This document shows positions 26,448 to 39,196 of a stretch of 64,000 nt of DNA, one piece after another (position 1 is the first letter of the stretch; every line of letters starts with the position of its first letter). This stretch comes from Taudactylus pleione. Lineage: Eukaryota > Chordata > Amphibia > Anura > Myobatrachidae. Position numbers and translations under genes: made by a program. The DNA lies in contig JAUIMM010000124.1 of NCBI GenBank assembly GCA_031769625.1, positions 11,296,001-11,360,000 of the forward strand. Reading direction: 5' to 3'. The notes beneath the pieces were generated by a model. It saw nothing but the letters and a program-made list of their open reading frames with translations. It was not told where the DNA came from and did no database searches.

Positions 26448-27893
26448 ATGTGATGCCCTGGGGATGGTCCTTGGCAGGAATATTTTGGGGTGCCTTGCTT
26501 CTCGGACGTGAACACCTTTATGTTAGGCACGCTGGTATAGAGGTGCCTTGATGTTGGCCCAGTGCTTATTCATATATTTGCAAATGTATGTAAACCAATA
26601 CCTCTGAATTTCTATTATCATGTAGGATTCAATTATTTTTCATTTATCTGCAGTGTGCTGGGTTGCAGTTCTCTTTTTTTCTGTGTTCAGTGTAAACCCC
26701 ACCCTTTACAAGCACCGGTAGCATATCATAAAGCTGATTGAGCAACTGCCATATTTTTTGCTTAGAGATTGGAGGCATGAAGGGAGTCAGCATTAGGAGG
26801 AGGTCCTGATCCTTATAGTGCCATGTGGAGGGTTTTTTGGGGTACCTCCAAGGTAAGTTAGCTCTCAGCTCATACATGTACTGTTATCATGCATGACATC
26901 AATTTGTAATTGTATGACCAAGAGTGGGTGCTACTATTATGTAGCAATAATTATTTTTTCTGTGTGAGCTTTTGGGAGTGGGGCCCACCGGGGTTGTTCT
27001 AGCTGGACCTTTCTCATGGTATCACCACTTAATTCACATAGAAAATGTTTTCACTTCTATATTCGTTTGTATATTATTTATGCCATTTTAATTCTTTTCA
27101 TTTCATAAACACTTATTGATTTATCTTTACACAGCTATCCTTTTACACTTCACTATCACCTTTTTTCCCCTTTTTGTGTGATGCCCTGGGGATGGTCCTT
27201 GGCTGGATTTTTTTGTGGTGCCTTGCTTCTCGGACTTGAACCCTTTAATGATAGGGATGCTGGAATAGAGGAGCCTTGACGTTGGCACAGCGCTGATGCA
27301 TATATTTGCAAATGTATGTAAACCAATACCTCTGAATTTCTGTTATCATGCAGGATTCAAGCATTCTTGATTTATCTGCAGTGTGCTGGGATGCAGTTCT
27401 CTTTTTTCTGTGTTCAGAGTAAACCCCGCCCTTTAGAAGCACCTGTAGCATATCATTAAGCTGATTGAGCAACTACCATATTTTTTGCTTGCAGTTTGGA
27501 GGCATAAAGGGATTTAGCATTAGGAGGACGTGCTGTCCTTATAGTGCCATGTGGAGTTTTTTTGGATTACCTCCAAGGTAAGTTAGCTCTCAGCTCATAC
27601 ATGTACTGTTATCAAGCAGTACATCAAATTGTAATTATATGACCCAGAGTGGGTGCTACTATTATGTAGCAATAATTATTTTGGGGTGAGCGTTTGGGAG
27701 TGGGGCCCCCGGGATTGTTCTGGCTGGACCTTTCTCATGGCATCACCACTTAATTCACATAAAATATTTTTTCATTTCCCTATTTGTATATTATTTATGT
27801 CATTTTAATTATTAAACATTTCATTAACACTTATTGATTTATCTTTACACATCTATCCTTTTACACTTCACTATCACCTTTTTTTCCCTTTTC
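26448..27893 (+). repeat. Two divergent satellite units at the domain boundary
   Basis: Units of 728 and 718 bp start at 26448 and 27176. They carry private variants not seen in domain 1, such as TTTGCTTAGAGATTGG in place of TTTGCTTGCAGTTTGG near 26.77 kb (acceptor AG moved) and ATTATTTTTTCTGTGTGAGC near 26.96 kb. The second unit shares GTTGGCACAGCGCTGATGCA-like and TTTTTGTGGTGCC variants with the unit at 43493. From here on the units belong to the more diverged domain 2. Confidence 0.75.
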
Positions 27894-30800
27894 GTGTGAT
27901 GCCCTGGGGATGGTCCTTTGCTGGAATTTCTTGGGATGCCTTGCTCGGACGCTGGTAAAGAGGAGCCTTGATAGTGGCCCAGCGCTTATTCATATATTTG
28001 CAAATATATGAAAACCAATACCTCTGAATTTCTATTATCGTGTAGGATTCAAGTATTCTTGATTAATCTGCAGTGTGCTGGGGTGCAATTCTATTATTTC
28101 TGTGTTCAGTGTAAACCCCGCCCTTTACAAGCACCTGTAGCATATCATTAAGCTGATTGAGCAACTACCATATTTATTGCTTGCAGTTTGGAGGCATGAA
28201 GGGAGTCAGCATTAGGAGAAGGTGCTGATCCTTAAAGTGCCATCTGGAGGTTTTTTTTGGGTACCTCCAAGGTAAGTTAGCTCTCAGCTCATACATGTAC
28301 TATTATCATGCAGTAAATCAATTTGTAATTATATGACCCAGAGTGGGTGCTACTATTATGTAGCAATAATTATTTTAGGGTGAGAATTTGGGAGTGGGTT
28401 CCCCGGGGTTGTTCTGGCTGGACCTTTGTCATGGCATCACCACTTAATTCACATAGAATATTTTTTACTTCTCTGTTCGTTTGTGTATTATGTCATTTTA
28501 ATTCTTTTACATTTCTTTTACACATTGATTTATCTTTACACATGTATCCTTTTACACTTCACTATCACCTTTTTTTGCCTTTTCGTGTGATGCCCTGGGG
28601 ATTGTCCTTGGCTGGAATTTTTTGGGGTGCCTTGCTGGAAGAGGGTATAGAGGAGCCTTCATAGTGGCCCAGCGCTTATTCATATATTTGCAAATGTATG
28701 TAAACCAATACCACTGAATTTCTATTATCATGTAGGTTTCAAGTAATTTTCATTTATCTGCAGTGTGCTTGGTTGCAGTTTTCTTTTTTTCTGTGTTCAT
28801 TGTAAACCCTGCCCTTTACAAGCACCTGTAGCATATCATTAAGCAACTACCATATTTTTTGCTTGCTGTTTGGAGGCAAGAAGGGAGTCAGCATTAGGAG
28901 GAGGTGCTAATCCTTATAATGCCATGTGGAGGTTTTTTTGGGGTACCTCCAAGGTAAGTTAGCTCTCAGCTCATACATGTACTGTTATCATGCAGTACAT
29001 CAAATTGTAATTATATGACCCAGAGTGGGTGCTACTATTATGTAGCAATAATTATTTTGGTGTGAGCGTTTGGGAGTGGGGCCCCCGGGGTTGTTCTGGC
29101 TGGACCTTTCTCATGGCATCACCACTTAATTCACATAGAATATTTTTCACTTCTCTATTCGTATGTATATTATTTATGTCATTTTTCTCTTTTACATTTC
29201 AATAACACTTATTGATTTATCTTTACACATCTATCCTTTTACACTTCACTATCACCTTTTTTCCCCTTTTTGTGTGATGCCCTGGGGTTGGTTTTTGGCT
29301 GGAATTTTTTGGGGTGCCTTGCTTCTCGGACTTGAACCCCTTAATGATAGGGAAGCTGGAATAGAGGAGCCTTGACGTTGGCCCAGCGCTTATGCATATA
29401 TTTGCAAATGTATGTAAACCAATACCTCTTAATTTCTGTTATCGTGCAGGATTCAAGTATTCTTGATTTATCTGCAGTGTGCTTGGGTGCAGTTCTCTTT
29501 TTTCTGTGTTCAGTGTAAACCCCGGCCTTTTCAAGCCCCTGTAGCATATCATTAAGCTGAATGAGCAACTACCATATTTTTTGCTTGCAGTTTGGAGGCA
29601 TAAAGGGAGTCAGCATTAGGAGGAGGTGCTGATCCTTATAGTGCCATGTGGAGGTTTTTTTGGGGTACCTCCAAGGTAAGTTAGCTCTCAGCTCATACAT
29701 GTACTGTTATCAAGCAGTACATCAAATTGTAATTATATGACCCAGAGTGGGTGCTACTATTATTTAACAATAATTATTTTGGGGTGAGCATTTGGGAGTG
29801 GGGGCCACGGGCTTGTTCTGGCTGGACCTTTCTCATGGCATCACCACTTAATTCACATAGAATATTTTTTCACTTCTCTATTTGTTTGTATATTATTTAT
29901 GTCATTTTAATTCTTTTACATTTCATTAACACTTATTGATTTATCTTTACACATCTATCCTTTTACACTTCACTATCACCTTTTTTCCCCCTTTTATGTG
30001 ATGCCCTGGGGATTGTCCTTGGCTGGAATTTTTTGGGGTGCCTTTCTTCTCGGACGTAAACCCCTTAATGTTAGGGATGCTGGTATAGAGGAGCCTTGAC
30101 GGTGGCCCAGTGCTTATTCATATAATTGTAAATGTATGTAAACCAATGCCTCTGAATTTCTATTATCATGTAGGATTCAAGTTTTCTAGATTTATCTGCT
30201 GTGTGCTGGGGGGCAATTTTCTTTTTTCTGTGTTCAGTGTAAACCACGCCCTTTACAAGCACCTATAGCATATCATTAAGCTGATTGAGCAACTACAATA
30301 TTTTTTGCTTGCAGTTTGGAGGCATGGAGTCAGCATTAGGAGGAGGTGCTGATCCCTATAGTGCCATGTGGAGGTTTTTTTGTGGTACCTCCAAGGTAAG
30401 TTAGCTCTCAGCTTATACATGTACTGTTATCATGCAGTACATCAATTTGTAATTATATGACCCAGAGTGGGTGCTACTATTATGAAGCAATATTTATTTT
30501 GGGGTGAGAATTTGGGAGTGGGGCCCCCGGGGTTGTTCTGGCTTGACGTTTCTCATGGCATCATCACTTAATTCACATAGAATATTTTTTACTTCTCTAT
30601 TCGTTTGTATATTATGTCATTTTAATTCTTTTACATTTCATTTAAACATTGATTTATCTTTACACATGTATCCTTTAACACTTCACTATCACCATTTTTC
30701 CCCTTTTCGTGTGATGCCCTGGGGATCGTCCTTGGCTTGAAATTTTTGGGGTGCCTTGCTTCTCGGACGTGAACCCCTTAATGTTAGGGACGCTGGTATA

Positions 30801-33560
30801 GAGGAGCCTTGACATTGGCACAGCGCTTATTCATATATTTGCAAATGTATGTAAACCAATACCTCTGAATTTCTATTATCATATAGGTTTCAAGTATTTT
30901 TCATTTATCTGCAGTGTGCTGGGTTGCAGTTCTCTTTTTTTCTGTGTTCAGTGTAAATCCTGCCCTTTACAAGCACCTGTAGCATATCATTAAGCAACTA
31001 CAATATTTTTTGCTTGCAGTTTGGAGGCATGAAGGGAGTCAGCATTAGGACGAGGTGCTGATCCTTATAGTGCCATGTGGAGGTTTTTTTGGGGTACCTC
31101 CAAGGTAAGTTAGTTCTCAGTTCATACATGTACTGTTATCATGCAGTACATCAAATTGTAATTATATGACCCAGAGTGGGTGCTACTATTATGTAGCAAT
31201 AATTATTTTGGGGTGAGCATTTTGGAGTGGGGGCCACAGGGTTGTTCTGGCTGGACATTTCTCATGGCATCACCACTTAATTTACATAGAATATTTTTTC
31301 ACTTCTCTATTCGTTTGTATATTATTTATGTCATTTTAATTCTTTTACATTTCATTAACATTTTTGATTTATCTTTACACATCTATCCTTTTACACATCA
31401 CTAGCACCATTTTTCCCCTTTTCGTGTGATGCCCTGGGGATGGTCCTTGGCTAGAATTTTTTGGGGTGTCTTGCTTCTCGGACATGAAACTCTTAATGTT
31501 AGGGATGCTGGTATAGAGGAGCCTTGACAGTGGTCCAGCGCTTATTCATATATTTGCAAATGTATGTAAACCAATACCTCTGAATTTCTGTTATCGTGCA
31601 GGATTCAAGTATTCTTGATTTATCTGCAGTGTGCTTGGCGGCAGTTCTCTTTTTTCTGTGTTCATTGTAAACCCCGCCCTTTACAAGCACCTGTAGCATA
31701 TCATTAAGCTGATTGAGCAACTACCATATTTTTTGCTTGCAGTTTGGAGGCATAAAGGGAGTTAGCATTAGGAGGACGTGCTGTCCTTATAGTGCCATGT
31801 GGAGGTTTTTTTGGGTCACCTCCAAGGTAAGTTAGCTCTCAGCTCATACATGTACTGTTATCATGCAGTAAATCAATTTGTAACTATATGACCCAGAGTG
31901 GGTGCTACTATTATGTAGCAATAATTATTTTAGGGTGAGAATTTGGGAGTGGGGCCCCCGGGGTTGTTCTGGCTGGACCTTTCTCATGGCATCACCACTT
32001 AATTCACATAAAATATTTTTTCACTTCCCTATTTGTATATTATTTATGTCATTTTAATTATTAAACATTTCATTAACACTTATTGATTTATCTTTACACA
32101 TCTATCCTTTTACACTTCACTATCACCATTTTTCCCCTTTTCGTGTGATGCCCTGTGGATGGTCCTTGGCTGGAATTTTTTGGGTTGCCTTGCTGGGATG
32201 CTGGTATAGTGGAGCCTTGACGTTGGCCCAGCACTTATTCAAATATTTGCAAATGTATGTAAACCAATGCCTCTGAATTTCTGTTATCGTGCAGGATTCA
32301 AGTATTTTTGATTTATCTGCAGTGTGCTGGGGTGCAGTTCTCTTTTTTCTGTGTTCAGTGTAAACCCCGCCAATTACAAGCACCTGTAGCATATCATTAA
32401 GCTGATTGAGCAACTACCATATTTTTTGCTTGCAATTTGGAGGCATGAAGGGAGTCAGCATTAGGAGGATGTGATGATCCTTATAGTGCCATGTGGAGGT
32501 TTTTTTGGGGTACCTCCAAGGTAAGTTAGCTCTGAGATCATACATGTACTGTTATCATGCAGTACATCAAATTGTAATTATATGACCCAGAGTGGGTGCT
32601 ACTATTATGTAGCAATAATTATTTTGGGGTGAGCATTTGGGAGTTGGGCCACGGGGTTGTTCTGGCTGGACCTTTCTCATGGCATCACCACTTAATTCAC
32701 ATAGAATATTTTTTCACTTCTACATTCGTTTGTATTTTATTTATGTCATTTTAATTCTTTTCATTTCATAAACACTTATTGATTTATCTTTACACATCTA
32801 TCATTTTACACTTCACTATCACCTTTTTTGCCCATTTTGTGTGATGCCCTAGGAATGGTCCTTGGCTGGAATATTTTGCGGTGCCTTGCTTCTCGGACGT
32901 GAACCCCTTAATGTTAGAGATGCTGGTATAGAGGAGCCTTGACGGTGGCCCAGCGCTTATTCATATATTTGCAAATGTATGTAAACCAATACCTCTGAAT
33001 TTCTATTATCATGTAGGATTCAAGTATTCTTGATTTATCTGCAGTGTGCTGGGGCAATTTTCTTTTTTCTGTGTTCAGTGTAAACCACGCCCTTTACAAG
33101 CACCTATAGCATATCATTAAGCTGATTGAGCAACTACCATATGTTTTGCTTGCAGTTTGGAGGCTTGAATGGAGTCAGCATTAGGAGGAGGTGCTGATCT
33201 TTATAGTGCCTTGTGGAGGTTTTTTTGGGGTATCTCCAAGGTAAGATAGCTCTCAGCTCATACATGTACTGTTATCATGCAGTACATCAATTTGTAATTA
33301 TATGACGCAGAGTGGGTGCTACTATTATGTAGCAATAGATATTTTGGGGTGAGCATTTGGGAGTGGGGCCCCCGGGGTTGTTCTGGCTGGACCTTTCTCA
33401 TGGCATCACCACTTAATTCACATAGAATATTTTTTCACTTCTCTATTTGTTTGTATATTATTTATGTCATTTTAATTATTTTACATTTCATTAACACTTA
33501 TTGATTTATCTTTACACATCTATCCTTTTACACTTCACTATCACCTTTTTTCCCCTTTTC
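27894..33560 (+). repeat. Eight-unit block of domain 2, copy 1 (5,667 bp)
   Basis: Units of 691, 687, 724, 713, 715, 719, 696 and 722 bp. From about 28.03 kb the sequence matches 33.7 kb onward at an offset of 5,667 bp. Shared features include GATTAATCTGCAG, CTTAAAGTGCCATCTGG and GGGTTCCCC variants. The first half of the first unit differs between copies (GCTCGGACGCTGG against GCTGGGACGCTGG). The block contains the 29996 unit marked by GGAGGCATGGAGTCAGC, which recurs at 40644, 44928 and 50659. Confidence 0.8.
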
Positions 33561-36500
33561 GTGTGATGCCCTGGGGATGGTCCTTGGCTGGAATTTTTTG
33601 GTGTGCCTTGCTGGGACGCTGGTATAGAGGAGCCTTGACGTTGGCCCAGCGCTTATTCATATATTTGCAAATGTATGTAAACCAATACCTCTGAATTTCT
33701 ATTATCATGTAGGATTCAAGTATTCTTGATTAATCTGCAGTGTGCTGGGGTGCAATTCTATTTTTTCTGTGTTCAGTGTAAACCCCGCCCTTTACAAGCA
33801 CCTGTAGCATATCATTAAGCTGATTGAGCAACTACCATATTTATTGCTTGCAGTTTGGAGGCATGAAGGGAGTCAGCATTAGGAGAAGGTGCTGATCCTT
33901 AAAGTGCCATCTGGAGGTTTTTTTGGGGTACCTCCAAGGTAAGTTAGCTCTCAGCTCATACATGTACTATTATCATGCAGTAAATCAATTTGTAATTATA
34001 TGACCCAGAGTGGGTGCTACTATTATGTAGCAATAATTATTTTAGGGTGAGAATTTGGGAGTGGGTTCCCCTGGGTTGTTCTGGCTGGACCTTTGTCATG
34101 GCATCACCACTTAATTCACATAGAATATTTTTTACTTCTCTGTTCGTTTGTGTATTATGTCATTTTAATTCTTTTACATTTCTTTTACACATTGATTTAT
34201 CTTTACACATGTATCCTTTTACACTTCACTATCACCTTTTTTTGCCTTTTCGTGTGATGCCCTGGGGATTGTCCTTTGCTGGAATTTTTTGGGGTGCCTT
34301 GCTGGAAGAGGGTATAGAGGAGCCTTCATAGTGGCCCAGCGCTTATTCATATATTTGCAAATGTATGTAAACCAATACCACTGAATTTCTATTATCATGT
34401 AGGTTTCAAGAAATTTTCATTTATCTGCAGTGTGCTGGGTTGCAGTTTTCTTTTTTTCTGTGTTCAGTGTAAACCCTGCCCTTTACAAGCACCTGTAGCA
34501 TATCATTAAGCAACTACCATATTTTTTGCTTGCTGTTTGGAGGCAAGAAGGGAGTCAGCATTAGGAGGAGGTGCTAATCCTTATAATGCCATGTGGAGGT
34601 TTTTTTGGGGTACCTCCAAGGTAAGTTAGCTCTCAGCTCATACATGTACTGTTATCATGCAGTACATCAAATTGTAATTATATGACCCAGAGTGGGTGCT
34701 ACTATTATGTAGCAATAATTATTTTGGTGTGAGCGTTTGGGAGTGGGGCCCCCGGGGTTGTTCTGGCTGGACCTTTCTCATGGCATCACCACTTAATTCA
34801 CATAGAATATTTTTCACTTCTCTATTCGTTTGTATATTATTTATGTCATTTTTTTCTTTTACATTTCATTAACACTTATTGATTTATCTTTACACATCTA
34901 TCCTTTTACACTTCACTATCACCTTTTTTCCCCTTTTTGTGTGATGCCCTGGGGATGGTTTTTGGCTGGAATTTTTTGGGGTGCCTTGCTTCTCGGACTT
35001 GAACCCCTTAATGATAGGGAAGCTGGAATAGAGGAGCCTTGACGTTGGCCCAGCGCTTATGCATATATTTGCAAATGTATGTAAACCAATACCTCTTAAT
35101 TTCTGTTATCGTGCAGGATTCAAGTATTCTTGATTTATCTGCAGTGTGCTTGGGTGCAGTTCTCTTTTTTCTGTGTTCAGTGTAAACCCCGGCCTTTTCA
35201 AGCACCTGTAGCATATCATTAAGCTGATTGAGCAACTACCATATTTATTGCTTGCAGTTTGGAGGCATGAAGGGAGTCAGCATTAGGAGAAGGTGCTGAT
35301 CCTTAAAGTGCCATCTGGAGGTTTTTTTTGGGTACCTCCAAGGTAAGTTAGCTCTCAGCTCATACATGTACTATTATCATGCAGTAAATCAATTTGTAAT
35401 TATATGACCCAGAGTGGGTGCTACTATTATGTAGCAATAATTATTTTAGGGTGAGAATTTGGGAGTGGGTTCCCCTGGGTTGTTCTGTTTGGACCTTTGT
35501 CATGGCATCACCACTTAATTCACATAGAATATTTTTTACTTCTCTGTTCGTTTTTGTATTATGTCATTTTAATTCTTTTACATTTCTTTTACACATTGAT
35601 TTATCTTTACACATGTATCCTTTTACACTTTACTATCACCTTTTTTTGCCTTTTCGTGTGATGCCCTGGGGATGGTCCTTGGCTGGAATTTTTTGGGGTG
35701 CCTTGCTGGAAGAGGGTATAGAGGAGCCTTCATAGTGGCCCAGCGCTTATTCATATATTTGCAAATGTATGTAAACCAATACCACTGAATTTCTATTATC
35801 ATGTAGGTTTCAAGTAATTTTCATTTATCTGCAGTGTGCTGGGTTGCAGTTTTCTTTTTTTCTGTGTTCAGTGTAAACCCTGCCCTTTACAAGCACCTGT
35901 AGCATATCATTAAGCAACTACCATATTTTTTGCTTGCTGTTTGGAGGCAAGAAGGGAGTCAGCATTAGGAGGAGGTGCTAATCCTTATAATGCCATGTGG
36001 AGGTTTTTTTGGGGTACCTCCAAGGTAAGTTAGCTCTCAGCTCATACATGTACTGTTATCATGCAGTACATCAAATTGTAATTATATGACCCAGAGTGGG
36101 TGCTACTATTATGTAGCAATAATTATTTTGGTGTGAGCGTTTGGGAGTGGGGCCCCCGGGGTTGTTCTGGCTGGACCTTTCTCATGGCATCACCACTTAA
36201 TTCACATAGAATATTTTTCACTTCTCTATTCGTTTGTATATTATTTATGTCATTTTTTTCTTTTACATTTCATTAACACTTATTGATTTATCTTTACACA
36301 TCTATCCTTTTACACTTCACTATCACCTTTTTTCCCCTTTTTGTGTGATGCCCTGGGGATGGTTTTTGGCTGGAATTTTTTGGGGTGCCTTGCTTCTCGG
36401 ACTTGAACCCCTTAATGATAGGGAAGCTGGAATAGAGGAGCCTTGATGTTGGCCCAGCGCTTATGCATATATTTGCAAATGTATGTAAACCAATACCTCT

Positions 36501-39196
36501 TAATTTCTGTTATCGTGCAGGATTCAAGTATTCTTGATTTATCTGCAGTGTGCTTGGGTGCAGTTCTCTTTTTTCTGTGTTCAGTGTAAACCCCGGCCTT
36601 TTCACGCACCTGTAGCATATCATTAAGCTGAATGAGCAACTACCATATTTTTTGCTTGCAGTTTGGAGGCATAAAGGGAGTCAGCATTAGGAGGAGGTGC
36701 TGATCCTTATAGTGCCATGTGGAGGTTTTTTTGGGGTACCTCCAAGGTAAGTTAGCTCTCAGCTCATACATGTACTGTTATCAAGCAGTACATCAAATTG
36801 TAATTATATGACCCAGAGTGGGTGCTACTATTATTTAGCAATAATTATTTTGGGGTGAGCATTTGGGAGTGGGGGCCACGGGGTTGTTCTGGCTGGACCT
36901 TTCTCATGGCATCACCACTTAATTCACATAGAATATTTTTTCACTTCTCTATTTGTTTGTATATTATTTATGTCATTTTAATTCTTTTACATTTCATTAA
37001 CACTTATTGATTTATCTTTACACATCTATCCTTTTACACTTCACTATCACCTTTTTCCCCTTTTCGTGTGATACCCTGTGGATGTTCCTTGGCTGAAATT
37101 TTTTGGGGTGCCTTGCTTCTCGGACGTATACCCCTTAATGTTAGGGATTCTGGTATAGAGGAGCCTTGACGGTGGCCCAGCGCTTATTCATATATTTGTA
37201 AATGTATGTAAACCAATGCCTCTGAATTTCTATTATCATGTAGGATTCAAGTATTCTTGATTTATCTGCAGTGTGCTGGGGTGCAGTTCTCTTTTTTCTC
37301 TGTTCAGTATAAACCCCGCCCTTGACAAGCACCTGTAGCATATCATTAAGCTGATTGAGCAACTACCATATTTTTTGCTTGCAGTTTGGAGGCATGAAGG
37401 GAGTCAGCATTAGGAGGAGGTGCTGATCCTTATAGTGCCATGTGGAGGTTTTTTTTGGGTACCTCCAAGGTAAGTTAGCTCTCAGCTCATACATGTACTG
37501 TTATCATGCAGTAAATCAATTTGTAACTATATGACCAGAGTGGGTGCTACTATTATGTAGCAATAATTATTTTAGGGTGAGAATTTGGGAGTGGGGCCCC
37601 CGGGGTTGTTCTGGCTGGACTTTTCTCATGGCATCACCACTTAATTCACATAAAATATTTTTTCACTTCCCTATTTGTATATTATTTATGTCATTTTAAT
37701 TATTAAACATTTCATTAACACTTATTGATTTATCTTTACACATCTATCCTTTTACACTTCACTATCACCATTTTTCCCCTTTTCGTGTGATGCCCTGTGG
37801 ATGGTCCTTGGCTCGAATTTTTTGGGTTGCCTTGCTGGGATGCTGGTATAGTGGAGCCTTGACGTTGGCCCAGCACTTATTCAAATATTTGCAAATGTAT
37901 GTAAACCAATGCTTCTGAATTTCTGTTATCGTGCAGGATTCAAGTATTTTTGATTTATCTGCAGTGTGCTGGGGTGCAGTTCTCTTTTTTCTGTGTTCAG
38001 TGTAAACCCCGCCAATTACAAGCACCTGTAGCATATCATTAAGCTGATTGAGCAACTACCATATTTTTTGCTTGCAATTTGGAGGCATGAAGGGAGTCAG
38101 CATTAGGAGGATGTGATGATCCTTATAGTGCCATGTGGAGGTTTTTTTGGGGTACCTCCAAGGTAAGTTAGCTCTGAGATCATACATGTACTGTTATCAT
38201 GCAGTACATCAAATTGTAATTATATGACCCAGAGTGGGTGCTACTATTATGTAGCAATAATTATTTTGGGGTGAGCATTTGGGAGTTGGGCCACGGGGTT
38301 GTTCTGGCTGGACCTTTCTCATGGCATCACCACTTAATTCACATAGAATATTTTTTCACTTCTACATTCGTTTGTATTTTATTTATGTCATTTTAATTCT
38401 TTTCATTTCATAAACACTTATTGATTTATCTTTACACATCTATCATTTTACACTTCACTATCACCTTTTTTGCCCATTTTGTGTGATGCCCTAGGAATGG
38501 TCCTTGGCTGGAATATTTTGCAGTGCCTTGCTTCTCGGACGTGAACCCCTTAATGTTAGAGACGCTGGTATAGAGGAGCCTTGACGGTGGCCCAGCGCTT
38601 ATTCATATATTTGCAAATGTATGTAAACCAATACCTCTGAATTTCTATTATCATGTAGGATTCAAGTATTCTTGATTTATCTGCAGTGTGCTGGGGCAAT
38701 TTTCTTTTTTCTGTGTTCAGTGTAAACCACGCCCTTTACAAGCACCTATAGCATATCATTAAGCTGATTGAGCAACTACCATATGTTTTGCTTGCAGTTT
38801 GGAGGCTTGAATGGAGTCAGCATTAGGAGGGGGTGCTGATCTTTATAGTGCCTTGTGGAGGTTTTTTTGGGGTATCTCCAAGGTAAGATAGCTCTCAGCT
38901 CATACATGTACTGTTATCATGCAGTACATCAATTTGTAATTATATGACGCAGAGTGGGTGCTACTATTATGTAGCAATAGATATTTTGGGGTGAGCATTT
39001 GGGAGTGGGGCCCCCGGGGTTGTTCTGGCTGGACCTTTCTCATGGCATCACCACTTAATTCACATAGAATATTTTTTAACTTCTCTATTCTTTTGTATAT
39101 TATGTCATTTTAATTCTTTTACATTTCATTTAAACATTGATTTATCTTTACACATGTATCCTTTTACACTTCACTATCACCATTTTTCCCCTTTTC
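33561..39196 (+). repeat. Eight-unit block of domain 2, copy 2, rearranged (5,636 bp)
   Basis: Units of 691, 687, 717, 687, 723, 719, 696 and 716 bp. Relative to copy 1 it has gained an internal 1,404-bp dimer duplication and lost about two units between the equivalents of 29996 and 31424. As a result the total unit number is again eight. The 37066 unit appears chimeric between those two copy-1 unit types. The 719-696 pair at 37066-38480 matches 31424-32838 at about 5,642 bp. Confidence 0.78.
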
